Shown: one piece after another, positions 1 to 6,020 of the stretch
How the letters are laid out: each line of letters begins with the position of its first letter
How positions within the stretch are numbered: the stretch's first letter is position 1
NCBI GenBank assembly: GCA_002367305.1
Contig: DFBG01000167.1
Span: 8,834-15,097 of the forward strand
Reading direction: 5' to 3'
Length of the DNA stretch: 6,264 nt
Source of the DNA: Actinobacteria bacterium UBA3086
GTDB lineage: Bacteria; Actinomycetota; Coriobacteriia; Anaerosomatales; UBA3086
The notes under the pieces: generated by a model
Seen by the model: only the letters and a program-made list of their open reading frames with translations
Told to the model about the DNA's origin: nothing
Database searches by the model: none
Position numbers and translations under genes: made by a program

Positions 1-614
1 GCCGCATTGGCGTTCTGCTCCACCACGAACACCGAGACGCCCTGCTTGTTGATGAGCGCGATGGTGTCGAACGACTGGTCAACGAGCGCCGGCGAGAGAC
101 CCATGGACGGCTCGTCCATGATGATGAGTTTGGGGCTGCTCATGAGCGCACGGCCGAATGCGACCATCTGCTGCTCACCGCCGGACAAGGTTCCCGCGCG
201 CTGACTGCGTCGCTCGTACACGCGAGGATATACCTCGTACACGCGCTCAAGGTCCGCGGCGATACCCTCGGTGTCCCTGCGGGTATATGCGCCCATCTCC
301 AAGTTCTCCAGCACCGTGAGGTGCGGGAACAGGCGGCGGTTCTCCGGAACGGTCGCGATGCCCATCTTGATGCGCTCGGACGTGCGCGCGTTCGAAATGA
401 CCTTGCCCTCGAACAGCACGTCGCCGGTTGTCGGCTTCACGATGCCCAGGATCGTCTTCATCGTGGTGGATTTGCCTGAGGCATTTCCACCCAGAAGACA
501 AACGATCTCGCCGGGGTAGATCTTATAGTTCACATCTTTGAGTACAGGGATGCGTCCGTAGAACGTATTGACGTCTCTGAACTCAAGAAGCGGTGTCCGC
601 GCCTCTTCTGCCAA
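1..614 (-). CDS. livF: LivF, branched-chain amino acid ABC transporter ATPase (3' end outside window)
   Basis: This is one of the two cytoplasmic ATPases that power the branched-chain amino acid importer, and it pairs with LivG beneath the LivH/LivM channel. 204 codons are visible and the frame is open to the left edge; the family is usually about 235 residues, so roughly 30 are missing. Seen in order: Walker A GGNASGKST (residues 42-50), VPENRRLF (89-96) at the Q-loop position where LivF proteins carry VPE, signature LSGGEQQ (143-149), Walker B LIIMDE (163-168), and VEQN (198-201) where LivF proteins have Gln instead of the switch His. The Walker A has Ala where the consensus has the fourth-position Gly. 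The start is TTG at 614: an in-frame TAG at 629-627 rules out anything further upstream, and GGAGG sits 6 nt before it. The gene overlaps the end of livG by 32 nt. The motifs and context leave little doubt. Confidence 0.95.
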   Translation of the reverse strand, partial: MAEEARTPLLEFRDVNTFYGRIPVLKDVNYKIYPGEIVCLLGGNASGKSTTMKTILGIVKPTTGDVLFEGKVISNARTSERIKMGIATVPENRRLFPHLTVLENLEMGAYTRRDTEGIAADLERVYEVYPRVYERRSQRAGTLSGGEQQMVAFGRALMSSPKLIIMDEPSMGLSPALVDQSFDTIALINKQGVSVFVVEQNANA

Positions 615-1374
615 GGTAAGCCTCCACTACGGCTGGGTCGTTTGCCACATCTTGAGGCAGGCCTTCCGCGAGCTTCACGCCATGGTCCATGGCGATCACC
701 CGATCCGACGCCCCCATGATGACCTTCATATCGTGCTCGATCATGAGAATAGTGTGTCCTGCATCGCGCAGATCACGAATCTGCTGCATGACCTCCAGGC
801 TCTCCATGGGATTCATGCCCGCGACGGGCTCATCCAGCAGCAGCAGCGTGGGCTCACCGGCCAGTGCGCGGGCGATCTCTAGCCTGCGGCGGTTGGCATA
901 GGAAAGCGAAGACGCCGTCTGATCGTGGCGGCTCTCCGGGAAACGCCCCGGGAACTGCTTCAGGATCGCGCGAGCCTTGTCCATGGACTCCTGCTCCTCG
1001 CGACGCATGCGCGGCGTGTGCAGCAGGCAGTCGAGCACACTCGCCTTGGTGTGGCCGTGCATGCCGACGAGCACGTTCTCCATGATGCTCATGTTGTTGA
1101 ACAGACGAAGCATCTGGAATGTGCGCGAGATGCCGCGTGCATAGACCTGATCGGGTCGCAGTCCGGCGATGGACTCACCCTTGAGCATGACGTCGCCCGA
1201 ATCGGGCTCGTAGACGCCGCTGATGAGATTGAATGTGGTCGTCTTGCCGCTCCCGTTGGGGCCGATGAGTGAAACGATCTCACCAGCGTGTATCTGGAAG
1301 GACAGGTCGTTCACGGCCTTGAGCCCACCAAAGGTCTTAGTGGCGCTCTGAACGTCCAGTACTACATCGGACAT
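583..1374 (-). CDS. livG: LivG, branched-chain amino acid ABC transporter ATPase
   Basis: This is the partner ATPase of LivF, 263 residues, the normal family length. Visible motifs: aromatic A-loop residue F15, Walker A GPNGSGKTT (38-46), Q-loop TFQ (Q87), signature LSYAN followed by RRRLEIARAL (157-171), Walker B LLLLDE (177-182), D-loop AGMN (185-188) and switch His in IEHD (H214). The signature has Ala-Asn in place of the second Gly and the Gln of LSGGQ. From memory, LSYANRRR occurs widely in LivG proteins, so I read it as a family variant and not damage. The start is ATG at 1374, with GGAGG 7 nt upstream. An in-frame GTG at 1380 would lie only 1 nt from that site, so it is unlikely. The gene begins 2 nt after the livM stop and its 3' end overlaps livF, so translation is probably coupled on both sides. 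Confidence 0.96.
   Translation of the reverse strand: MSDVVLDVQSATKTFGGLKAVNDLSFQIHAGEIVSLIGPNGSGKTTTFNLISGVYEPDSGDVMLKGESIAGLRPDQVYARGISRTFQMLRLFNNMSIMENVLVGMHGHTKASVLDCLLHTPRMRREEQESMDKARAILKQFPGRFPESRHDQTASSLSYANRRRLEIARALAGEPTLLLLDEPVAGMNPMESLEVMQQIRDLRDAGHTILMIEHDMKVIMGASDRVIAMDHGVKLAEGLPQDVANDPAVVEAYLGRRGADTAS
621..625 (-). promoter_or_regulatory. Ribosome binding site fixing the TTG start of livF
   Basis: The minus strand reads GGAGG here, then 6 nt, then TTG at 614. The site lies inside the coding sequence of livG. With the in-frame TAG at 629-627 it makes TTG the only credible start for livF, because no ATG or GTG occurs between this site and the Walker A region. Confidence 0.8.
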
Positions 1375-1376
1375 GA

Positions 1377-2516
1377 TCACGCCTCCAAATCCTGTGTGCC
1401 CTCTTCGACATCGAAGAGGTGCTGGCGGGTATTGGCCTGCTCACGCGGGTCTTCTGTATGGCTCTGTCGACGCCAGAGCTTGTTGGGTAACAGGCCCTCG
1501 GGTCTGAAGATGACCATGAGCACGATGGCGATGCCGAAGATCAGCATTCGGTAACGGTCAAAGTCCTGCTGGAGCGCAGTCTGAAAGCCCGGCAGGAAGT
1601 CTTGACCGACCGCGTTGGGAAGCCACTTGGTGAACGTCTGGCGAATGAGCTCCGGCGTGGTATCGAGTACCACGGCACCCATGATGGCGCCCGGAATGCT
1701 GCCCATGCCGCCCAGCACGACCATGCACACCACAATCGTGGACTGCATGAACAGGAAGTAGGTGGGGTTGATGAACTGCTGGTAGTACGCGAAGATCGCG
1801 CCCGCCAGTCCTGCGACACCCGAGCTCAGCACCACGGCGAGCAGCTTGGCCTGCATGGGACGCACGCCTGAGTGATGCGAGGCGATCTCATCCTCCCGCA
1901 ACGCGTTCCAGGCTCGACCGATACGCGAGGCCTTGAGGTTGTTGAGCAGCCACACGACCACGATCACCGCGGCAAGGAGCAGATAGAAGAACTCCCCCGG
2001 TTTGTCCACGACCCAGCCGAAGAGGTTGGGTGGATAGATGCCGGGTATGCCGCCGGGACCGTTGGTGACCGGCTCCCAGTTGTTGAACGTCATACGCGTG
2101 ATCTCACCGAATGCCAGCGTGACGATCGCGAGGTAGTCCCCGCGCAATCGCAACGTGGGCATACCTATGAGGAACCCGAAGAGCATGGAGAGGAACATCG
2201 CAAGCGCGATGATCACCCAGAAGTTCCAGTGATAACCCAGGCGCGGCGAGGAGAGGATCGCGGTGGTGTACGCACCCACAGCGAAGAACGCCACGTATCC
2301 CAGGTGTAGAAGCCCTGTCTCTCCGAGGACCAAGTTAAGGCCGACGGCGAGCAGGACATAGACGAGCGTTCTCGTTCCCAGACGCAGCCAGAGTGTTTCG
2401 ATGATGCCGTACTGCTCCAGCAGCGGGAATATCAGTGCAAGGGCGAGAGCCGTCACGATGAACGTCCATCGCGGTGCCCGCCTGAACATGTTTCCTATGC
2501 GCTCACGTACGGCCAT
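1377..2516 (-). CDS. livM: LivM, branched-chain amino acid ABC transporter permease
   Basis: This membrane subunit forms the substrate channel together with LivH. It has 379 residues from the ATG at 2516. Family landmarks are GLNLVLGETGLLHLGYVAF (residues 59-77, the conserved NLxxGxxGLxxLG stretch), LRLRGDYLAIVTLAFGEI (122-139), the cytoplasmic loop GRAWNALREDEIASHHSGV (200-218) that contacts the ATPase, and GGMGSIPGAIMGA (269-281). Hydrophobic helices include about 18-33, 49-64, 97-119, 176-191, 225-244, 259-269 and 323-337. After FRPEGLLP the protein continues with a polar, charged tail of about 35 residues (345-379). The frame stays open upstream to 2612, but that extension lies inside livH, and the ATG at 2516 follows the livH stop by 2 nt, so I take the shorter form. 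A GTG at 2519 is a possible alternative start one codon earlier. Confidence 0.95.
   Translation of the reverse strand: MAVRERIGNMFRRAPRWTFIVTALALALIFPLLEQYGIIETLWLRLGTRTLVYVLLAVGLNLVLGETGLLHLGYVAFFAVGAYTTAILSSPRLGYHWNFWVIIALAMFLSMLFGFLIGMPTLRLRGDYLAIVTLAFGEITRMTFNNWEPVTNGPGGIPGIYPPNLFGWVVDKPGEFFYLLLAAVIVVVWLLNNLKASRIGRAWNALREDEIASHHSGVRPMQAKLLAVVLSSGVAGLAGAIFAYYQQFINPTYFLFMQSTIVVCMVVLGGMGSIPGAIMGAVVLDTTPELIRQTFTKWLPNAVGQDFLPGFQTALQQDFDRYRMLIFGIAIVLMVIFRPEGLLPNKLWRRQSHTEDPREQANTRQHLFDVEEGTQDLEA
1382..1386 (-). promoter_or_regulatory. Ribosome binding site deciding the livG start
   Basis: The minus strand reads GGAGG with a 7-nt spacer to ATG at 1374. The spacing excludes the GTG at 1380, which would extend the protein by two residues. 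The site lies within the last codons of livM. Confidence 0.8.
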
Positions 2517-2518
2517 CA

Positions 2519-3739
2519 CTACACCTTCTCCTGAATGTTGTCTCCCAGAATTCCAGACGGGCGGAACATCAGGATGGCCATCAGTACGCCGAACGAAATC
2601 ACGTGCTGCCACTTAGAGGCAAACTGCACCTCACTGTTCATGAAGAACACGATCGCGAATGCCGCGAGCATGATGTTGCCCGCCATGAGCCTCATCGCGT
2701 GTTTTGCCGAGAGATGCACCAGCGCATCGGTACGCTCCGAGAGCAGCGTCTTCACCGCCACCACCGGAGTGAACTGGTACTGACGGCGCACCAGGCGCTC
2801 GTACTCCGGCGTGCGGAACTCGTCGGCGATGTGCCCAACTCGCTGTCCGGGAGCCCGCACGACCTGGATATACAGACCGATGACAAGACCGAACACGAAC
2901 AGCCAAGCCAACAGGCCCAGCGAGAGACCCACGCCCCAGTTCTCGGCCAGGCCCAGAATGAGCGAGCCGACCACGGCGCCGTAGATGTTGCCAATGCCAC
3001 CCAGGACCGCAGCGGTGAACGCCTTGAGTCCATAGAGGAAGCCGGTGTCGTACTGGAGCGAGCCGTAGTACATGGCCACGAGAAATCCACCAATGGATGC
3101 CAGCGCGGAGCCCACGATGAACGTGAACGAAATGGTGAGGTTGGTCTCGATGCCCATCATCTCGGCGGCTTCCATGTCCTGAGAGGTTGCCCGCATCGCC
3201 TTGCCCATGCGGGTGCCCTTCACGATCCAAGCGAGAATCCCCATGAGGAGCAGCGAGGTGCCGATGATGATGATCTGCAGGTAGCGGATACGCACGCCCA
3301 TGACCTCAACGAACCCGGTGGGCACGATCGCGGTGGGCATGATGACCGGCTCCGGCCCAAAGATGATCACGAGCAGGTTCTGCAGCACGATAGACATACC
3401 AATGGCCGAGAGAAGCGCGGTGATGCGCGACTGTTTTCGCAGCGGCCTATAGGCGATGCGCTCGATCAGCCAGCCCAGGAACGAGGTGAGCACGATTGAG
3501 ATGATGAGGGCCAGAGCGAAGTAGCCGATCTTGGCCATGAGCGGCGTGGATGCGTCAACGCCTGAGTAGATGAGGGTTGTCGCGGCAATGTACCCGCCCA
3601 CCGTGAAAACCTCGCCATGTGCGAAGTTTATGAGCTGGAGCACACCGTAGACCATGGTGTATCCCAACGCGATGAGCGCATAGATCATACCGACGGTGAG
3701 ACCTGAGACCGTCAGGCCCAAAACGTGTTCGAAAGTCAT
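2519..3739 (-). CDS. livH: LivH, branched-chain amino acid ABC transporter permease with a C-terminal insertion
   Basis: This is the second channel subunit. The N-terminal two thirds follow the family closely: ALIALGYTMVYGVLQLINFAHGEVFTVGGY (residues 21-50), IERIAYRPLR (92-101), the ATPase-contacting loop MGKAMRATSQDMEAAEMMGI (178-197) and AAVLGGIGNIYGAVVGS (243-259). The end, HVISFGVLMAILMFRPSGILG (379-399), is also typical. Between them, from about residue 272 to 374, there are roughly 100 residues that I do not expect in LivH. Total length is 406 against the usual 290-310 or so. The insertion holds two extra hydrophobic segments around a charged loop and is in frame with no stop, so it looks like a real part of the protein. 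The start is ATG 3739 with a weak GGGAAG 6 nt upstream; the next Met, at residue 18, would remove part of the first helix. It lies 175 nt downstream of livK. Confidence 0.94.
   Translation of the reverse strand: MTFEHVLGLTVSGLTVGMIYALIALGYTMVYGVLQLINFAHGEVFTVGGYIAATTLIYSGVDASTPLMAKIGYFALALIISIVLTSFLGWLIERIAYRPLRKQSRITALLSAIGMSIVLQNLLVIIFGPEPVIMPTAIVPTGFVEVMGVRIRYLQIIIIGTSLLLMGILAWIVKGTRMGKAMRATSQDMEAAEMMGIETNLTISFTFIVGSALASIGGFLVAMYYGSLQYDTGFLYGLKAFTAAVLGGIGNIYGAVVGSLILGLAENWGVGLSLGLLAWLFVFGLVIGLYIQVVRAPGQRVGHIADEFRTPEYERLVRRQYQFTPVVAVKTLLSERTDALVHLSAKHAMRLMAGNIMLAAFAIVFFMNSEVQFASKWQHVISFGVLMAILMFRPSGILGDNIQEKV
2524..2532 (-). promoter_or_regulatory. Ribosome binding site of livM
   Basis: The minus strand reads AGGAGAAGG, ending 7 nt before ATG 2516. 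It lies within the last codons of livH. The inner AAGG is best spaced for ATG 2516 and the outer AGGAG is best spaced for GTG 2519, so the exact start may shift by one codon. Confidence 0.6.
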
Positions 3740-3775
3740 CCTTCACTTCCCGTTCGTGCCACTCTGATATGGCGG

Positions 3776-3787
3776 TGCGATTTCGCA
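3776..3787 (-). repeat. Short inverted repeat TGCGA-N2-TCGCA upstream of livH
   Basis: Perfect 5-bp arms are separated by 2 nt, ending about 36 nt before the livH start. It could be a hairpin in the leader or a small protein-binding site. It is short enough that chance is possible. Confidence 0.4.
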
Positions 3788-3808
3788 GTTCGCCGAGTGT
3801 GCATCAAG

Positions 3809-3823
3809 CACTCTACCAGAGTG
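3809..3823 (-). repeat. Inverted repeat CACTCT-N3-AGAGTG in the livK-livH gap
   Basis: Perfect 6-bp arms with a 3-nt loop. On the minus strand the second arm can instead pair with a CACTC about 9 nt further downstream (near 3795-3799), so two mutually exclusive stems are possible. No U-run follows, so it does not look like an ordinary terminator. Confidence 0.5.
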
Positions 3824-3863
3824 AGACGACACACCGCGACATACAACCTTGAACGCACGCAGA

Positions 3864-3884
3864 GGCCGGGCATGATGCCCGACC
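3864..3884 (-). promoter_or_regulatory. Hairpin just after livK, possible attenuator or mRNA stabiliser
   Basis: On the minus strand GGTCGGGCAT pairs with ATGCCCGGCC around a single central base. A realistic RNA stem is about 9 bp, including one G-U pair, with a 3-nt loop. It begins 30 nt after the livK stop and is not followed by a run of U. In many ABC operons such a stem lets full-length binding-protein mRNA accumulate while only part of the transcripts continue into the membrane genes. That role is inference here. Confidence 0.6.
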
Positions 3885-3914
3885 CCCGCGATACTTGCTA
3901 CCACGAGTTCATCT

Positions 3915-5117
3915 CTAGTTCATGAACTCCCAGACGCCACTCTTGTACTCAAAGCGCGGAATGAGCTCAGTTCCGCCGCCACCGGGGACAGCAACGTCAC
4001 CCATGGAGTCGAAGGTGAGTGCACCCTGCACGCCGTCGTAGTTGATCTCCGAAAGGGAGGAAATGATATCCGCACCATCGGTCGAGCCTGCGAGCTCCAT
4101 GGCTGCAACAACCGCGCCCAGAGCGTCGTAGTTGTTCTCGGCGTAGGGACCGGCGTCCTTGCCCGTTGCCTCCATGAAGGCATCAGCGAAGGCGGTGTAG
4201 CCAGGCATGTTCTCCTGAGCGAAGCCACCAAACGTAGACAGTGTGCCCTCTACGTTCGCGGCGCCACCAGCCTCGTCGCCAATATCGTTGGACTTGATAC
4301 CGTCGCCACCCATGAACTGGGCCTCGACACCAGCCTCAGTGAGCTGCTTGAAGAGCAGGCCCGCCTCACGGTGATAGCCCGTGAAGATGACTGCGTCGGG
4401 AGCAAAAGCCTTGATGTTGTTGACCTGTGCGGAGAAGTCGACATCACCCTCCTGGCCTTCCTGACGCAGCACCTCGGCGCCACCAGCCTCGAGGGCCTTG
4501 ATGACCTCGTCGCCCAGTGCCACGGAGTAGTCGCCGCGATCGTCCATAACGACAACCTTCTCAGAGCCCAGTTCAATGGCCCACTCGCCGATGGCCTGGC
4601 CCTGCAGGTCGTCACGCAGGCACGTGCGGAAGAAATTCTCAAAGCCAAGCTCGGTCAGGTCCGGCCTGGTGGCTGAACCGGAGACCAGCGGGATGCCTGC
4701 AGTCTGATAGATGGGTGCTGCTGCGTTGGTGTTGCCCGAGGTGAGGGCACCAATGACTGCAACTACGCCTTCATCGACCAGCTGCTGTGCGACGACGGGA
4801 GACTCAGCAGGCTCGCCCTTGTCGTCCTTGATGATCAGCTCGATCTCATAGGTGACGCCATCGATCTCAAAGCCGGAGAAGTCCTCGGCTGCGAGCTTCA
4901 GGCCCTCTGCCGCGGCGAAACCGTAATCGGCCAGGCCACCCGTCAGTGACGTGTGTACACCGATCTTGATGGTCTCCATGGTGCTCTCGGTGCCTGTGGA
5001 GTCGGTCTCCTCGGAATCGGCGTCGTCGTCTCCGCAGCCAACCAGCCCAAACATGCTGATGGCCAAGGAGAGAGCGAGCACGAGCGCGAGGATCTTACGT
5101 GTATTCCCCTGCCACAT
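3915..5117 (-). CDS. livK: LivK-type branched-chain amino acid binding lipoprotein
   Basis: This is the extracytoplasmic receptor that captures the amino acid and delivers it to LivHM. It has 400 residues. The signal peptide has a basic start (TRK, 6-8), a hydrophobic core (9-26) and the lipobox LVGC with acceptor Cys at 28, so the mature protein should be lipid-anchored. An acidic, Ser/Thr-rich linker follows (29-47). The binding domain begins at IKIGVHTSLTG (50-60) and shows the family core GALTSGNTNAAAPIYQTAGI (123-142) and SGSATRPDLT (146-155), which line the ligand site in this family, then a Cys-containing FRTCLRDDLQGQ. The start is ATG 5117, preceded by AGGTGA at a 7-nt spacing. An in-frame ATG at 5156 lies inside the palindrome and would put a polar extension before the signal peptide. 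The exact substrate (Leu/Ile/Val or another amino acid) cannot be read from the sequence. Confidence 0.95.
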   Translation of the reverse strand: MWQGNTRKILALVLALSLAISMFGLVGCGDDDADSEETDSTGTESTMETIKIGVHTSLTGGLADYGFAAAEGLKLAAEDFSGFEIDGVTYEIELIIKDDKGEPAESPVVAQQLVDEGVVAVIGALTSGNTNAAAPIYQTAGIPLVSGSATRPDLTELGFENFFRTCLRDDLQGQAIGEWAIELGSEKVVVMDDRGDYSVALGDEVIKALEAGGAEVLRQEGQEGDVDFSAQVNNIKAFAPDAVIFTGYHREAGLLFKQLTEAGVEAQFMGGDGIKSNDIGDEAGGAANVEGTLSTFGGFAQENMPGYTAFADAFMEATGKDAGPYAENNYDALGAVVAAMELAGSTDGADIISSLSEINYDGVQGALTFDSMGDVAVPGGGGTELIPRFEYKSGVWEFMN

Positions 5118-5124
5118 ACGCGTA

Positions 5125-5130
5125 TCACCT
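5125..5130 (-). promoter_or_regulatory. Ribosome binding site deciding the livK start
   Basis: AGGTGA on the minus strand lies 7 nt before ATG 5117. It places the start directly before the signal peptide and argues against the upstream in-frame ATG at 5156. Confidence 0.75.
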
Positions 5131-5154
5131 GTCCTATGCTTCGGTTTGCAATCC

Positions 5155-5178
5155 AATAAGGTGGAATTCTACCTTATT
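5155..5178 (-). promoter_or_regulatory. 24-bp palindrome, candidate operator of the liv operon
   Basis: The arms AATAAGGT and ACCTTATT are perfect complements around an 8-nt core that itself contains the palindrome GAATTC. Only one of the twelve base pairs, 5163 with 5170, is mismatched. It lies 38 nt upstream of the livK ATG and covers the candidate -10 box, an arrangement typical of a site for a dimeric repressor. The binding protein is unknown and no regulator gene is in the window. An mRNA hairpin is the other option, but the absence of a following U-run makes a terminator unlikely. Confidence 0.65.
5166..5171 (-). promoter_or_regulatory. Candidate -10 box of the livK promoter
   Basis: The minus strand reads TAGAAT, five of six matches to TATAAT, inside the palindrome. 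It would give a leader of about 40 nt before livK. At the ideal spacing the -35 region is GGCTTT, which is poor; a better TTGATG lies 22 nt upstream, which is too far. The promoter may therefore need an activator, or the true elements differ. Confidence 0.45.
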
Positions 5179-5231
5179 TCATGCACGGAAAGCCATCAAA
5201 AGGGTTCCGAATGACCGTGAACGGCTGAATA

Positions 5232-5681
5232 TCAGCGGCGAATGGCGATAAGCTTGGACAGACGCGCCATCGCCGCCTGTGCGACACCGTTGCTGAACAT
5301 ACCCTGGATATGTCCATCGCAGAATCGCTCACCGCGCACGATCGTGGTCAGAACCTTTCGAATGGTGAGCAGATCCGCAGATGCGAGCGAATCCGGTTCC
5401 GCGCTGAACGCGTGCATCCGATCGAACCAACCATCCTCACCATACGAAGTGATGATGTTTCGCTCGTAGAGCGCCTGTTCCCACTGGGAGATCAGGTTGG
5501 ATGTCTGGAACCAAGGCACCTGAGGATAGCCCTCACGCGCCGACGCCCCGCCCGCCCAATGACCGAGGTCCATATCTGAACCACACAACGCCTCCGTGAA
5601 TGCGGCGACCGCCTCAAGGTCTGCGAGCGAGGGCTCGGGGAACGAATCCCCCCTCCTGCCTCCGTCACCCTCCGCCCTCAT
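5232..5681 (-). CDS. DUF6508-like protein of unknown function
   Basis: A 149-residue soluble protein with no signal peptide or membrane segment. The C-terminal half, ADLLTIRKVLTTIVRGERF (102-120) followed by CDGHIQGMFSNGVAQAAMAR (121-140), together with SQWEQALYERNIITSYGEDG (65-84), resembles from memory the DUF6508 family, whose members end in RFxxGxxxxxxxxGxxxxxLxRL. The function of that family is not known. The first 20 residues or so are Gly/Arg/Glu-rich and probably disordered. The start is ATG 5681, whose A overlaps the last base of the preceding stop (TGATG), which suggests translational coupling with the zinc-ribbon gene. The frame is open upstream to 5759, but that would run back through the upstream gene. 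A GGAGGCAGGAGGGGGG run just inside the gene resembles a ribosome binding site, but no good start follows it closely. The family assignment is moderately sure; the existence of the gene is more so. Confidence 0.7.
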   Translation of the reverse strand: MRAEGDGGRRGDSFPEPSLADLEAVAAFTEALCGSDMDLGHWAGGASAREGYPQVPWFQTSNLISQWEQALYERNIITSYGEDGWFDRMHAFSAEPDSLASADLLTIRKVLTTIVRGERFCDGHIQGMFSNGVAQAAMARLSKLIAIRR

Positions 5682-6013
5682 CAGTCCCACGACCCGCACA
5701 TCTCGATCCACATGCCCGGCTTTCCGCATACCGGACAGATCGCCTTCTTGCGATTCCATGCCTCATGCGTACGCGAGCGACATCCACTCTCGGGACATGG
5801 CCCCACGGGCATAGGCGCATCCAAGTCCTTGATGCGCAGAGCCCACTGAAATCCACCTTGATCCAGCGGAACCGTGTCCACCAGCTGCTTAGTGGTAGTG
5901 CACACCGCCGTGACCACGAGTTCTCCGGCCATACCGACATCTCCGCCGACACCCAAGAGCCCGTGCTCCACGTACCCGCAGGACGGACACTCCACTGTGT
6001 TCATAGCCCCCAT
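5681..6013 (-). CDS. Small cysteine-rich zinc-ribbon-like protein
   Basis: A 110-residue cytoplasmic protein whose family I do not recognise by name. From the chosen start its cysteines are at 9, 12, 38, 73, 78, 93, 96 and 106. CPSCG (9-13) and CPVCG (93-97) are classic zinc-knuckle halves, with CPESGC (73-78) as a looser pair, so one or two bound zinc ions are likely. The Cys at 38 (VCTTTKQLVD) sits where a second CxxC is expected but lacks its partner. The segment GYVEHGLLGVGGDVGMAG looks like a short beta-rich linker. Upstream in-frame ATGs at 6064, 6043 and 6034 lie before or within the hairpin at 6021-6058 and lack a ribosome binding site, whereas ATG 6013 has GGAGAGGGGG 9 nt upstream; ATG 6004 is a weaker option. 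Its end overlaps the DUF6508-like gene by 1 nt, so the two are probably one unit. Function unknown. Confidence 0.7.
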   Translation of the reverse strand: MGAMNTVECPSCGYVEHGLLGVGGDVGMAGELVVTAVCTTTKQLVDTVPLDQGGFQWALRIKDLDAPMPVGPCPESGCRSRTHEAWNRKKAICPVCGKPGMWIEMCGSWD

Positions 6014-6020
6014 ACGGATG

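Larger units (their letters stand above)
3740..3914 (-). other. 175-nt leader between livK and livH
   Basis: No gene fits here. The gap contains three inverted repeats (3864-3884, 3809-3823 and 3776-3787) and a weak Shine-Dalgarno GGGAAG for livH at 3746-3751. I found no convincing -10/-35 pair, so livH is more likely transcribed from the livK promoter with partial readthrough than from a promoter of its own. Confidence 0.55.

Noticed and set aside
1872..2309. Plus-strand open frame opposite livM
   Set aside because: Antisense to the conserved part of LivM, of low-complexity charged composition and without a family match that I recognise.
2517..2612. N-terminal extension of LivM by 32 codons
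   Set aside because: The extension lies within the livH coding region, is polar and unlike LivM, and a well-placed ribosome binding site supports the start at 2516.
2603..3499. Long plus-strand open frame of 298 codons opposite livH
   Set aside because: It lies entirely antisense to a clear LivH gene; its translation is rich in His, Glu, Arg and Asp with no recognisable motif, as expected for the shadow of a hydrophobic protein read in reverse in GC-rich DNA.
5155..5178. The palindrome before livK read as an intrinsic terminator of the upstream gene
   Set aside because: The arms are AT-rich, and no run of T follows on either strand; its placement over a candidate -10 box fits an operator better.
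5682..5759. N-terminal extension of the DUF6508-like protein
   Set aside because: It overlaps the zinc-ribbon coding sequence for its whole length and would give an Arg/Asp-rich leader unrelated to the rest; the ATG at the TGATG junction is more natural.
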